NCBI GenBank assembly: GCA_964442285.1
Contig: CAYTZH010000001.1
Coordinates: forward strand, 310,001-374,000
Source: CAYTZH01 sp964442285
GTDB taxonomy: Bacteria > Myxococcota_A > UBA9160 > JAFDET01
Direction: 5' to 3'
DNA length: 64,000 nucleotides
A program made the position numbers and the translations under genes. This document shows positions 1-8,567 of this stretch, one piece after another; position 1 is the stretch's first letter, and every line of letters begins with the position of its first letter. Below the pieces are notes generated by a model. That model searched no databases. It worked only from the letters and a program-made list of their open reading frames with translations, and was not told the origin of the DNA.

Positions 1-1556
1 GCCGCGGAGATGCCCACCGCGTAGAGCCCCGGGATGGGCCGCCCGCGCACGTGCATCACCTGGGCGTCCGGGTTCGTGCGCAGGCCCCGGGAGTTGATCC
101 CGACCCCCACCGGCACCAGCCGGACGGCATGGAAGGGCGGCTTGTCCACCACGCCCACGTTCGGGTTCGGGTAGCTCGGGTCGCCGGCGAGCCGCTGGGT
201 CCACGGGAAGTGCCCCATGTCGTGGTCCGGGTCCTCGCCGCGGGCCGCGTGGGCGTTGTAGTGGGCGAGGGTCCGCTCCAGCTTGGCGGCGTCGATGCCG
301 GCCTTCTCGGCGAGCTCGGCCACGCTGTCGGCGCGCAGGGCCAGCTCCTCGGGGATGTCCATGCCGGGCGCGTAGGAGCCCAGGGGATAGCGCTCGCGGT
401 AGTTGCCGTCGAAGATCAGCCAGGGCTGGCGGTTGGGAAACGTCTGGGTCTTGCCGTCCAGCTGGCGGATGCGCGGCTGGTAGTCCTTGTAGAAGGACTC
501 GTCGCAGAAGCGCTCGCCCTGCTGATTGACCCAGATGGCGTGGGGGCAGCCGCACTCCCAGCTGGACCGGAAGAGCGCCACGCCCTCGTGCTCCTCGCCC
601 GGGATGTGGTAGCCGTAGAACATACCCAGGTTCTGGGGCGGCACCGACGCTACGTCGGCGCCGATCTCGCCGCCCATCACCAGGTGGTCGCCGTGGAAGT
701 AGGGCTGGGCGGCCGAGTTCCAGTCGTGCCACTCCTCGTACATGGTGGCCATGGCCTTGTTGTGGTCGTAGCCGCCGAGGCCCAGGACGACGCCGCTGCG
801 GGCGCCGACCCAGAAGTCGCTTCCATCCTTCTCCGCCCGCACGCCCACCACGCGGCCGCCGTCGACCACCAGCTCGCGCACGGGCGTCTCGACGTGGGCC
901 GGGATGCCGCGGTCCACCATGGCCGCCTTCACGAAGTACCCCATCATGCCGGGCCCGAAGCTGCGCTGGTCGGCCATGAGGCGCTCGCCCAGGAGCTCGT
1001 AGTTCCACTTGGTGACGTTGGCGAGGCCGCCCCACTCGTACATCTCGCGGTGGGTGAGGCCCGGGGGGAGGTGCGGCGAGGCGGCCCAGGTCCGCGTCTG
1101 CCACTCGCCGAGGAGCGCGCCGTCGAAGAGCTTCACCGCCAGGTAGCGGCCGGTGCTGGAGCCCGGCGCCTCCGGGTAGTAGTAGTCGTGGAGGCCGTCG
1201 ATGGCCTCCCAGGCCACGCCCGCCTTGTCCTCCACGTACTCGATGGCCTCGCGGTAGCGGTCCAGGAGGCGCTCGGTCAGCGCCGGGTCGTTGAAGCCGG
1301 CGCCGAGGAAGTCGAAGTACCGACGCGCGGCCTCGTCGCTGTCGGCCTGGCCGATCTCGCGCATGTGCCGTCCGTTGGGGCAGAAGACCTCGCCGCCGCC
1401 GTAGGCGCACAGGCCCCCGAGCTTCGGCGCCTTCTCGAGCACGACGACCTGCCTGCCCCGGTCGTGGGCCACCAGGGCCGCCGTGAGCGAGCCCAGGCCC
1501 GAGCCCGCGGCGACCACGTCCACCTCGAGATCCCAGCGGTCCGGCCTCGCTGCCAT
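1..1556 (-). CDS. FAD-binding 3-ketosteroid-dehydrogenase-like oxidoreductase (partial, C-terminal tail off the window)
   Basis: About 518 residues are visible, reading from an ATG at 1556 towards base 1. An N-terminal dinucleotide fold is clear: AGSGLGSLTAALVA, then VVVLEKAPKLGG and a glycine-rich YGGGEVFCP stretch. Near the window edge is GRPIPGLYAVG, the motif where the C-terminal part of these flavoproteins closes on FAD, so only a short tail should be missing. This architecture belongs to the fumarate reductase/3-ketosteroid delta-1-dehydrogenase (KstD) family. That function suits the steroid genes alongside, but the exact substrate (delta-1 or delta-4 site, or another ring ketone) is inference. 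It is divergent from the TetR gene, with a GTATCGT-type operator candidate in the 45-bp gap. Confidence 0.8.
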   Translation of the reverse strand, partial: MAARPDRWDLEVDVVAAGSGLGSLTAALVAHDRGRQVVVLEKAPKLGGLCAYGGGEVFCPNGRHMREIGQADSDEAARRYFDFLGAGFNDPALTERLLDRYREAIEYVEDKAGVAWEAIDGLHDYYYPEAPGSSTGRYLAVKLFDGALLGEWQTRTWAASPHLPPGLTHREMYEWGGLANVTKWNYELLGERLMADQRSFGPGMMGYFVKAAMVDRGIPAHVETPVRELVVDGGRVVGVRAEKDGSDFWVGARSGVVLGLGGYDHNKAMATMYEEWHDWNSAAQPYFHGDHLVMGGEIGADVASVPPQNLGMFYGYHIPGEEHEGVALFRSSWECGCPHAIWVNQQGERFCDESFYKDYQPRIRQLDGKTQTFPNRQPWLIFDGNYRERYPLGSYAPGMDIPEELALRADSVAELAEKAGIDAAKLERTLAHYNAHAARGEDPDHDMGHFPWTQRLAGDPSYPNPNVGVVDKPPFHAVRLVPVGVGINSRGLRTNPDAQVMHVRGRPIPGLYAVGISA

Positions 1557-1575
1557 TCGCCCTCCGTCGATGCAG

Positions 1576-1600
1576 AACGAAACGTATAGTATCGTAATTG
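1576..1600. promoter_or_regulatory. Candidate TetR operator between the KstD-like gene and tetR
   Basis: The 45-bp divergent gap contains AACGAAACGTATAGTA (1576-1591), which matches 13 of 16 positions of the perfect palindrome at 26000-26015. Its right side, GTATCGTAAT (1589-1598), recurs exactly at 6528-6537 upstream of fadE30. The location is typical for an autoregulated TetR gene and its divergent target. The assignment is inference from sequence similarity. Confidence 0.5.
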
Positions 1601-1601
1601 C

Positions 1602-2228
1602 ATGAGCGAGAGCCAGCCGAGCACGAGCGCCGGGCGGCCCCGCAGCGAGGCGGCCCACCAGGCCATCCTGGACGCCACCCTGGCGCTGCTGGCGGAGTCC
1701 GGCTTCTCGGCCTTGACCGTGGAGGGCGTCGCGACACGCGCAGGTGTCGGCAAGGCGACCATCTACCGCCGCTGGGCGTCGAAGCTTCCGCTGGTGATCG
1801 AGGCCTTCAGCCAGCTGCCCTCCCTGGAGGAGGTGGACACCGGCAGCCTGGAGCGGGACCTCGAGACGATGCTCCGGGGCTACATTCAGCTCTACAACAC
1901 GACGCCGCTCGGTGTTGTGCTGCCGAGCCTGGTGGGTGAGCGCGCCCACAACCCCGAGCTCTCGCGCCTGCTCGACCCGGTGCTGAAGGGTCGCCGCTCG
2001 CCGCTGGTCGGCGCGCTCGAGCGGGCCGTGGCGCGCGGGGAGCTGCCGTCCGACCTGGACCTGGAGCTGGCGGCGGACCTGGTGGTGGGGCCCATCCCGG
2101 TGCGCCTCTTCTTCACCGGACGCCGGCTGCACCCGAAGATGGTCCAGCCCATGGTGCAGATGGCCCTCGCGGGCCTGCGCCACGCCGGTGCTAACCTCCG
2201 CGGCGCTCCCGGAGGTCCCCCTCGATGA
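1602..2228 (+). CDS. TetR/AcrR family transcriptional regulator, candidate controller of the steroid C/D-ring regulon
   Basis: A 208-residue protein with a classical N-terminal TetR helix-turn-helix (about residues 18-64; ALTVEGVATRAGVGKATIYRRWASK) and a C-terminal ligand domain ending in a Gly/Pro-rich tail. The DNA-binding part is AcrR-like rather than a close match to what I recall of mycobacterial KstR2, so it may be a functional analogue, not an orthologue. It is transcribed away from the KstD-like gene, and its ATG lies directly after an operator-like sequence. Related sequences are found in front of the fadD3/fadE30 pair and ipdA, which suggests repression relieved by a CoA-thioester or steroid intermediate. 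Its stop overlaps the serC start (ATGA at 2225-2228). Confidence 0.85.
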   Translation: MSESQPSTSAGRPRSEAAHQAILDATLALLAESGFSALTVEGVATRAGVGKATIYRRWASKLPLVIEAFSQLPSLEEVDTGSLERDLETMLRGYIQLYNTTPLGVVLPSLVGERAHNPELSRLLDPVLKGRRSPLVGALERAVARGELPSDLDLELAADLVVGPIPVRLFFTGRRLHPKMVQPMVQMALAGLRHAGANLRGAPGGPPR

Positions 2229-3367
2229 AGCCCGAACGCCGGCCGCGCCGGCCCCAGTTCTCCTCCGGCCCCTGTGCGAAGCGACCCGGCTGGAGCCTCG
2301 ACGCCCTGAAGGACGCCCTGCTGGGCCGCTCCCACCGGGCGAAGCCCGCGAAGGCCCGCATCCAGGCGGTGAGCGACCGCAGCCGGGCCCTGCTGGGTCT
2401 CCCCGACGACTGGCGCCTGGGCCTCGTCCCGGCCTCGGACACCGGCGCCGTCGAGATGGCCCTGTGGTCGCTCCTCGGCGCGCGCGGGGTGGACGTGCTC
2501 GCCTGGGAGAGCTTCGGCCAGGCCTGGGTGACCGACGTGACCCGGCAGCTCGGCGTCGACGCCCGGGTGCTCGACGCCCCCTACGGCGCCCTGCCGGACC
2601 TGGCGGCCGTGGACTTCGAGCGCGACGTGGTGTTCCCCTGGAACGGCACCACCTCGGGCGTCCGCGTGCCCGACGGCGACTGGATCGCCGCCGACCGCGC
2701 GGGCCTCACGATCTGCGACGCCACCTCGGCGGTCTTCGCCATGCCGCTGCCCTGGGACAAGCTCGACGTGGTCACCTGGTCGTGGCAGAAGGTGCTGGGG
2801 GGCGAGGCGGCCCACGGCATGCTGGCGCTCTCGCCCCGGGCTGCGGCGCGCCTCGAGTCCTACACGCCCCCGTGGCCCCTGCCGAAGGTCTTCCGGCTCA
2901 CCAAGAAGGGCAAGCTGAACGAGGACGTCTTCCAGGGCTCCACCATCAACACGGTGTCGCTCCTGTGCGTGGAGGACGCCCTCGACGCCCTGGCCTGGGC
3001 CGAGCGCGTGGGCGGGCTCGAGGGCCTCGTGGCCCGCGCCGAGGCCAACCTGGCCGCGGTCGCGGCCTGGGTGGAGCGCACGCCCTGGGTCGACTTCCTG
3101 GCCGCCGATCCGGCGACGCGGTCGTGCACCTCGATCTGCCTCTCGATCGTCGATGCGGGGTTCGCCGCGCTCGACGAGGCGGCGCAGCGGGGGCGCATCA
3201 AGGACCTGACCGGCCGGCTCGAGGCCGAGGGCGTGGCCTTCGACGTGGCGGGCTACCGCGACGCGCCGCCGGGCCTGCGGATCTGGGGCGGCGCCACGGT
3301 GGAGCGCGAGGACATCGAGGCGCTGCTCCCTTGGCTCGACTGGGCCTGGTCGGAGTCCCGCGCCTAG
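2225..3367 (+). CDS. serC: Phosphoserine aminotransferase (class V, PLP)
   Basis: 380 residues. SerC transfers an amino group from glutamate to 3-phosphohydroxypyruvate in serine synthesis. Seen here: FSSGPCAKRPGW near the N-terminus, VFPWNGTTSGVRVP around the cofactor pocket, DATSAVFAM, and WSWQKVLGGEAAHGM, where the lysine should form the PLP Schiff base. The length and these blocks fit the longer alphaproteobacterial/plant-like SerC branch. The ATG overlaps the tetR stop (ATGA), so translation is probably coupled, while the usual partner serA is not in the window. Finding serC co-translated with a steroid-type regulator is unusual. The 3' end overlaps the convergent ligase stop by 4 bases. 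Confidence 0.85.
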   Translation: MKPERRPRRPQFSSGPCAKRPGWSLDALKDALLGRSHRAKPAKARIQAVSDRSRALLGLPDDWRLGLVPASDTGAVEMALWSLLGARGVDVLAWESFGQAWVTDVTRQLGVDARVLDAPYGALPDLAAVDFERDVVFPWNGTTSGVRVPDGDWIAADRAGLTICDATSAVFAMPLPWDKLDVVTWSWQKVLGGEAAHGMLALSPRAAARLESYTPPWPLPKVFRLTKKGKLNEDVFQGSTINTVSLLCVEDALDALAWAERVGGLEGLVARAEANLAAVAAWVERTPWVDFLAADPATRSCTSICLSIVDAGFAALDEAAQRGRIKDLTGRLEAEGVAFDVAGYRDAPPGLRIWGGATVEREDIEALLPWLDWAWSESRA

Positions 3368-4905
3368 GCCGGGCGGCCGTAGCGCGCCCGGAGCTCGTGC
3401 TTGAGCACCTTGCCCGTCGGGTTCCGGGGCAGCGTGTCCACGAGCTCGAGCCGCTCGGGCAGCTTCTGGCGCATGAGCCGGCGCTCGATCAGGAATGCGC
3501 CGAGGTCCTCCAGCGTCGGTGCCGCGCCGCCACGCGGCACCACCAGGGCGCAGGCCAGCTCGCCCCGCTCCGCGTCGGGCAGGCCGATCACGGCCACGTC
3601 CTCGACGTCCGGATGCTCGAAGAGGAGATTCTCGATCTCCTTGGCGCTGATGTTCTCGCCCTTGCGGATGATCACGTCCTTGAGGCGGCCCGTGATCACC
3701 ACGTGGCCCTCCGCGTCCAGGAAGCCCAGGTCGCCGGTGCGGAAGAAGCCGTCCTCGTCGAAGGCCCCCTCGTCGAGGGCCGGGTCGAGGTAGCCCTTGC
3801 ACAGCTGCGGTCCGCGCACCCGCAGCTCCCCTTCCTCGCCGGCGCGGGCCCGCTGGCCCGCGAGGGTCAGGACGCGGATCTGCATCTCCGGAGGGCAGGC
3901 CCGCCCCTCGGTGTGGGCGAGCTTCTCGTCGGGGTCGGTCGGCGCGCTCATGGCGAGCACGGGGCACTCGGTCATGCCGTAGCCGGCGACGATCCCGGCG
4001 CCGCCCAGCTCGCGCTTGAGGTCGCGGTGGAGCAGGGGCGGCTTCGGCGCGCCCCCGCCCGGGAAGGCGCGGACGGCCGGGAAGATGCGGTCGCTGCCCC
4101 GTCGGCGCTGGGCGGCCAGGTAGGCCTGGTGGAAGGCCGTCCCGGCGCCCGCCTGGGTGACGCCGTTGCGCGCCAGCACGTCGATGCTCGTCTCGGGATC
4201 GAAGGCGGCCACGACGATGTGGGCGCAGCCGACCCGCAGCGCGTTCATGAGCCAGAGCACGCCGCCCACGTGGGTGACGGGGAAGACCAGGGCCACCCGG
4301 TCGTCGGGCTGGAGCTGCAGGGCGCTCGCCATGCCCCGGCTCGCGGCCAGCAGGCCCGCGTCGGAGTGGCGGGCGCCCTTGGGATCCGCCGTCGTGCCCG
4401 AGGTGTAGAAGATCCAGCGCACCACGTCGGACTCCACCTCGGCCGGCGACACGGCCGGCAGCGCCGCCGGATCCGCCTCGGGAACGGGGCCGTCGAGGAC
4501 CAGCACCTCCAGCTGCGGCCGGTCGGCGGCGATCTCGGCGGCCATGGCCGCGAAGTCGAAGCCGCGGAAGCTTCCGGGCACCACCAGCAGCCGCGAGCCC
4601 ACCTGGGCGACGGCGAATCCGACTTCGCGCTGGCGGTAGATCGGCAGGATCGGATTCTGGATCGCCCCCAGCCGCGCCAGCGCGGCGGAGAGCACCAGGG
4701 CCTCGAGGGTGGTGGGAAGCTGCCAGGAGACGGCGACGCCCGTCTCGATGCCGCGGGCGAATAGCGCGGCGGCGCAGCGCTCGGCGGCAGCGCGGTACGC
4801 GCCGAACGTGAGCCGGCGGTCCGACTCGTCCACCGCGAACAGGTCGTCGGGCGTCGCGTCGGCGCGGCGCTCCACGAGCTCCCACAGGGTGCGGGCGTCG
4901 ATCAC
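3364..4905 (-). CDS. AMP-dependent acyl-CoA synthetase (cyclohexanecarboxylate/fatty-acid type)
   Basis: 513 residues from a GTG at 4905. The motifs of the adenylate-forming superfamily are complete: IFYTSGTTADPKG (P-loop), YGMTECP, FFRTGDLGFLDAEG, the hinge ITGRLKDVIIRKGENISAKEIENLL, and the catalytic lysine in NPTGKVLK near the end. It activates an organic acid to its CoA ester with ATP. The sequence resembles alicyclic- or medium-chain acid ligases, but the substrate cannot be read from sequence. It directly follows the FadD3-like ligase with a 4-base GTGA overlap, so the two form a coupled pair. A role in activating another steroid side-chain or ring acid is likely by context only. Confidence 0.85.
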   Translation of the reverse strand: MIDARTLWELVERRADATPDDLFAVDESDRRLTFGAYRAAAERCAAALFARGIETGVAVSWQLPTTLEALVLSAALARLGAIQNPILPIYRQREVGFAVAQVGSRLLVVPGSFRGFDFAAMAAEIAADRPQLEVLVLDGPVPEADPAALPAVSPAEVESDVVRWIFYTSGTTADPKGARHSDAGLLAASRGMASALQLQPDDRVALVFPVTHVGGVLWLMNALRVGCAHIVVAAFDPETSIDVLARNGVTQAGAGTAFHQAYLAAQRRRGSDRIFPAVRAFPGGGAPKPPLLHRDLKRELGGAGIVAGYGMTECPVLAMSAPTDPDEKLAHTEGRACPPEMQIRVLTLAGQRARAGEEGELRVRGPQLCKGYLDPALDEGAFDEDGFFRTGDLGFLDAEGHVVITGRLKDVIIRKGENISAKEIENLLFEHPDVEDVAVIGLPDAERGELACALVVPRGGAAPTLEDLGAFLIERRLMRQKLPERLELVDTLPRNPTGKVLKHELRARYGRPA

Positions 4906-6515
4906 GGCCCGGATTGTACGCCCTGGGCACGCTCCCGGAGCAGGAACTTCTGGACCTTTCCCGAGGCGTTCTGGGGCAGCGCGTCCACCACCTCGACCCG
5001 TCTCGGGACCTTGTAGTTGGCCATGTTCTGGCGACACCAGGCCAGCACCGACTCGGGCGTCACCGACGCCCCCGGCGCGGGCACCACGAAGGCCATTCCC
5101 ACCTCGCCCAGGCGCTCGTCGGGGATGCCGATCACGGCCACCTGGGCGAACTGGCCGCTGGCGTAGAGCTGGCTCTCCACCTCGGCCGGGTAGCAGTTGA
5201 AGCCCCCGACGATGAACAGGTCCTTGATGCGGTCGGTGATCCGCAGGTAGCCGTCGGCGTCCAGGACGCCCACGTCGCCGGTGTGGAGCCAGCCTTCCGC
5301 GTCGATGGCCTCGGCGGTGGCGGCCTCGTCCTCGAAGTAGCCGCGCATGACGTTGTAGCCCCGCACCACCACCTCGCCCGGCTCGCCGACGGGGACTTCC
5401 TTGCCGTCCGGGTCCACGCAGCGGACCTCGACGCCCGGCACGGCGCGCCCCGAGGTGGTGGCGATCCGCTCCGCGGAGTCGCCGGCGCGACACATCGTCA
5501 CCAGGCCGGTGGCCTCGGTCAGGCCGTAGGCGGTCAGCACCGTCTCGAAGCCGAGCTCGCCGCCCATGCGCCGGACCAGCTCCACCGGGATGGCCGCGGC
5601 GCCGGTCACCGCCAGCCGCAGGCCGCCCAGGTCGAAACGGTCGCGGTCGGGGTGGGCGAGGATCGACTGGTAGAGCGTGGGCGGCCCCGGCAGCACGCTC
5701 ACCCGCTCGCGCCCCACGCGCTCGAGCACGGTGGGCACGTCGAAGACGGCGTGGGGGAGGACGGTGGCCCCCCGCAGCAGACAGGCCAGCCAGCCCGCCT
5801 TGTAGCCGAAGGAGTGGAAGAAGGGATTAACCACCAGGTAGCGGTCGCCGGCGCGCAGCCCGACCAGCTCGCTCCAGGTGGCGAAGGCGCGCACGCTCTG
5901 GCCGTGGCTCGACATGACGCCCTTCGGGCGGCCGGTGGTTCCCGAGGTGAAGAGCAGGTCCGCGAGGTCGTCGGCGCCGACGGCGTCGGCCCGCGCCCGG
6001 GCACGGCCCTCGGAGACCGCGGCGCCGCGCGCGAGGAACGTCGACCAGGCGGTCGTGCCCGGGACGTGGCCGTCGAGGGTCACGATGCCCTCCAGGGCGG
6101 GAAGCGACTCGCCCGCGAGCGACTCCGCGTAGCGGGTGCCGAGGAACTCGCCCAGGGTCACCACCCAGCGCGCGCCGGACTTGCGCAGCACGTAGGCCGC
6201 CTCGGGTGCCTTGAAGCGGGTGTTCAGCGTGACGAGCACGCCGCCGGCCATCTGGATGCCGAGGGCGGCGACGACCCACTCCGCGACGTTGGGGGCCCAG
6301 ATCGCTGCGCGGTCGCCGGGCGCCAGGCCCGCGGCCGCGAAGGCCCGGGCGGCCTCGAGGCCGGCGCCGGCGAGCTGCCGGAAGGACAGGCTGCGCCCCG
6401 CGTCCTCCAGGGCGGGGGCGTCGCCGAAGCGCGCCGCGGCGGCGAAGGCCGCCGCCGGGATCGTGGGGGCGGAGGCGGGGTCCGGGGCCTGCGGGTCGGC
6501 CGGGCTGGCTTGCAT
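4902..6515 (-). CDS. fadD3: FadD3-like HIP acyl-CoA ligase
   Basis: 537 residues from an ATG at 6515. It has the full ligase motif set: LLFTSGTTGRPKGVMSSH, TAYGLTEATG, WLHTGDVGVLDADGYL, the hinge ITDRIKDLFIVGGFNCYPAEVE and QNASGKVQK with the C-terminal catalytic lysine. FadD3 enzymes attach CoA to the propionate of HIP, the C/D-ring remnant of steroid breakdown. The assignment rests on overall resemblance and on the surrounding IpdABC/FadE30/FadA6 homologues. In actinobacteria the fadD3 and fadE30 genes are likewise neighbours under one TetR repressor. Here they are divergent around the TCGTA-repeat operator at 6513-6537. Another CoA ligase role remains possible. Confidence 0.75.
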   Translation of the reverse strand: MQASPADPQAPDPASAPTIPAAAFAAAARFGDAPALEDAGRSLSFRQLAGAGLEAARAFAAAGLAPGDRAAIWAPNVAEWVVAALGIQMAGGVLVTLNTRFKAPEAAYVLRKSGARWVVTLGEFLGTRYAESLAGESLPALEGIVTLDGHVPGTTAWSTFLARGAAVSEGRARARADAVGADDLADLLFTSGTTGRPKGVMSSHGQSVRAFATWSELVGLRAGDRYLVVNPFFHSFGYKAGWLACLLRGATVLPHAVFDVPTVLERVGRERVSVLPGPPTLYQSILAHPDRDRFDLGGLRLAVTGAAAIPVELVRRMGGELGFETVLTAYGLTEATGLVTMCRAGDSAERIATTSGRAVPGVEVRCVDPDGKEVPVGEPGEVVVRGYNVMRGYFEDEAATAEAIDAEGWLHTGDVGVLDADGYLRITDRIKDLFIVGGFNCYPAEVESQLYASGQFAQVAVIGIPDERLGEVGMAFVVPAPGASVTPESVLAWCRQNMANYKVPRRVEVVDALPQNASGKVQKFLLRERAQGVQSGP

Positions 6516-6537
6516 ACGGATCGTATCGTATCGTAAT
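6513..6537. promoter_or_regulatory. Candidate TetR operator between fadD3 and fadE30 with three tandem TCGTA units
   Basis: The divergent gap holds ATACGGATCGTAT (5-base arms around GAT) running into three perfect tandem TCGTA units at 6521-6535, followed by AAT. GTATCGTAAT at 6528-6537 is identical to the element at 1589-1598. The tandem half-sites could bind more than one dimer. The site overlaps the fadD3 start codon, which suits repression. This is inference from shared sequence. Confidence 0.5.
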
Positions 6538-6586
6538 GCGGTGCCGGCCGGAACCCGCGCCGGCGGTCCGGAGCGCGACGACAGCC

Positions 6587-7774
6587 GTGAACACCCGCTT
6601 CTCCGATGAGGACGAGGCCTTCCGCCGCGAGGCGGCGGGCTGGCTCGGGGACGCCCTCGCCGGGGAGTTCGCCGCGATCCGCGGCCGCGGTGGACCCGGC
6701 GACGAGCACGCCTGTATCGAGGAGCGCAAGGCCTGGGAGCGCCACCTCGGCGCGAACGGCTGGATCGGCCTGGGCTGGCCCGAGGCGGTCGGCGGGCGCG
6801 GTCTCCCGCTCTCCCGCCAGGTGATCTGGCACGAGGAGTACGCGCGCGCCGGCGGTCCCGGCCGTCTCGGGCACATGAGCGAGGGGCTCCTCGGTCCCAC
6901 CCTGATCGCCTTCGGCGACGACGCCCAGCGGCGTCGCTTCCTGCCCGGCATCCTCTCGGGCGAAACGATCTGGTGTCAAGGCTACTCGGAGCCGAACGCC
7001 GGCTCGGACCTGGCCAACGTGCAGACCCGGGCCGAGCGCGAGGGCGACGCCTGGGTCGTCACCGGCCAGAAGGTCTGGACCTCGTGGGCCGAGTGGTCCG
7101 ACTGGTGCTTCGTGCTGTGTCGCACCGACCCCGAGGCCCGCCCGGCCCACAGGGGCATCTCCTACCTGCTCGTGCCCATGGACCAGCCGGAGATCGAGAT
7201 CCGCCCCATCGTGCAGATCACGGGCGACTCCGAGTTCAGTGAGGTCTTCTACAACGGGGCCCGTACCGGGACCGACTGCGTGGTGGGCGGCGTGAACGGC
7301 GGCTGGAAGGTGGCGATGGGCACCCTGGCCTTCGAGCGGGGCGTCTCCACCCTGGGCCAGCAGCTGGCCTTCCAGAACGAGCTCGACGCGGTGATGGCCC
7401 TGGCCCGCCAGAACGGGCGGGCCCGGGAGCCCGGGATCCGCCAGCGCCTGGTAGACGCCTGGATCGGACTGCGCCTGCAGCGCTACAACGCCCTGCGCAT
7501 GCTCTCCCGGGCCGAGTCGCCCACGCCCCCGCGCGAGGCGCTGATCACCAAGCTCTACTGGGCCAGCTGGCACCGGGAGCTGGGCAAGCTGGCCATGGAC
7601 GTGCTGGGGCCGGAGGCGGAGCTGCTCGAGGGCGCGCCCTACGACCTGTCCCGGCTCCAGCGCCTGTTCCTGTTCAGCCGCTCCGACACCATCTACGCCG
7701 GCTCCAACGAGATCCAGCGCAACATCATCGCCGAGCGGGGCCTCGGCCTGCCCCGGGAGCCGCGCGGGGCCTGA
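6587..7774 (+). CDS. fadE30: FadE30-like acyl-CoA dehydrogenase
   Basis: About 395 residues from a GTG at 6587. An in-frame ATG at 6536 would add 17 residues but lies inside the operator-like repeat, and the homologous part starts at NTRFSDEDEAFR. Typical blocks are seen: GYSEPNAGSDLANVQT and VTGQKVWTSWAEWSDWCFVLCRTD for the FAD/substrate pocket, and SDTIYAGSNEIQRNIIAERGLGLP at the C-terminus. FadE30 dehydrogenates 5-hydroxy-HIP-CoA in actinobacterial steroid catabolism. It heads a plus-strand run with ipdF-like, MaoC and LDH2-type genes, and its stop overlaps the next ATG (TGATG at 7772-7776). Confidence 0.8.
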   Translation: MNTRFSDEDEAFRREAAGWLGDALAGEFAAIRGRGGPGDEHACIEERKAWERHLGANGWIGLGWPEAVGGRGLPLSRQVIWHEEYARAGGPGRLGHMSEGLLGPTLIAFGDDAQRRRFLPGILSGETIWCQGYSEPNAGSDLANVQTRAEREGDAWVVTGQKVWTSWAEWSDWCFVLCRTDPEARPAHRGISYLLVPMDQPEIEIRPIVQITGDSEFSEVFYNGARTGTDCVVGGVNGGWKVAMGTLAFERGVSTLGQQLAFQNELDAVMALARQNGRAREPGIRQRLVDAWIGLRLQRYNALRMLSRAESPTPPREALITKLYWASWHRELGKLAMDVLGPEAELLEGAPYDLSRLQRLFLFSRSDTIYAGSNEIQRNIIAERGLGLPREPRGA

Positions 7775-8556
7775 TGGGCGCCACGCTGCCGCCCTATCCC
7801 GAGGGTCGCCGCCTGCTCGACGGCAAGCGCGTGCTGGTGACCGCGGCCGCCGGCACCGGGATCGGCTTCGCCACGGCGCGGCGCTGCCTGGAGGAGGGCG
7901 CCTGGGTGCTGATCAGCGACCTCCACGAGCGCCGGCTCGGCGAGGCCGCCGAGCGCCTGGCCGAGGTGGCCGGCGAGCCGCCGCCGACGCACCTGTGCGA
8001 CGTCACCGACGAGGGTCAGGTGCAGTCCCTGGTGGAGGCCGCCCGGGCGGCGCTCGGCGAGATCGACGTGCTCGTCAACAATGCCGGCCTCGGGGGCTTC
8101 GCCCCGGTGGTGGAGATGACCGACGCGCAGTGGGGCAAGGTCCTCGACGTGACCCTCACCGGCACCTTCCGGATGACCCGGGCCGTGCTGCCCCACCTCT
8201 ACGCGCGGGGGCAGGGCGCCATCGTGAACAACGCCTCGGTGCTGGGCTGGCGCGCCCAGGCGGGCCAGGCCCACTACGCCGCCGCCAAGGCCGGGGTCAT
8301 GGCCCTTACGCGCTGCACCGCGGTGGAGGCCGCGGCCCACGGCGTGCGGGTGAACGCCGTGGCCCCGAGCCTGGCCATGCACGAGTTCCTCGGCAAGGTG
8401 ACCCCGGCCGGCCTGCTGGAGGAGCTCGAGGCTCGGGAGGCCTTCGGCCGCGCCGCCGCGCCCTGGGAGGTGGCCAACGTGATCGTCTTCCTGGCCAGCG
8501 ACCTCGCCTCGTACATGACGGGGGAGGTGGTGGCCGTGAGCAGCCAGCATCCATAG
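7774..8556 (+). CDS. Short-chain dehydrogenase/reductase, IpdF-like (HIP-CoA 5-ketoreductase candidate)
   Basis: 260 residues. The Rossmann motif is slightly atypical (VTAAAGTGIGFATARRCLEEGA). NNAGLGGF, a serine region (NNASVLGW) and YAAAKAGVMALTR supply the SDR Ser-Tyr-Lys set. It ends in a short hydrophilic tail. The position directly after fadE30, with overlapping TGATG, matches the actinobacterial pairing of FadE30 with the SDR (Rv3559c/IpdF) that reduces the 5-oxo group of HIP-CoA. The enzyme class is secure; the precise substrate is inferred from position. Confidence 0.8.
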   Translation: MGATLPPYPEGRRLLDGKRVLVTAAAGTGIGFATARRCLEEGAWVLISDLHERRLGEAAERLAEVAGEPPPTHLCDVTDEGQVQSLVEAARAALGEIDVLVNNAGLGGFAPVVEMTDAQWGKVLDVTLTGTFRMTRAVLPHLYARGQGAIVNNASVLGWRAQAGQAHYAAAKAGVMALTRCTAVEAAAHGVRVNAVAPSLAMHEFLGKVTPAGLLEELEAREAFGRAAAPWEVANVIVFLASDLASYMTGEVVAVSSQHP

Positions 8557-8567
8557 GGGAGGGCGCC

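Noticed and set aside
51..1589. Plus-strand open frame opposite the KstD-like gene
   Set aside because: It mirrors the flavoprotein on the opposite strand; only the minus strand shows FAD-binding motifs.
1602..2228. KstR2 orthologue
   Set aside because: The helix-turn-helix is AcrR-like and the operator differs from the KstR2 motif as I recall it, so only a functional analogue is proposed.
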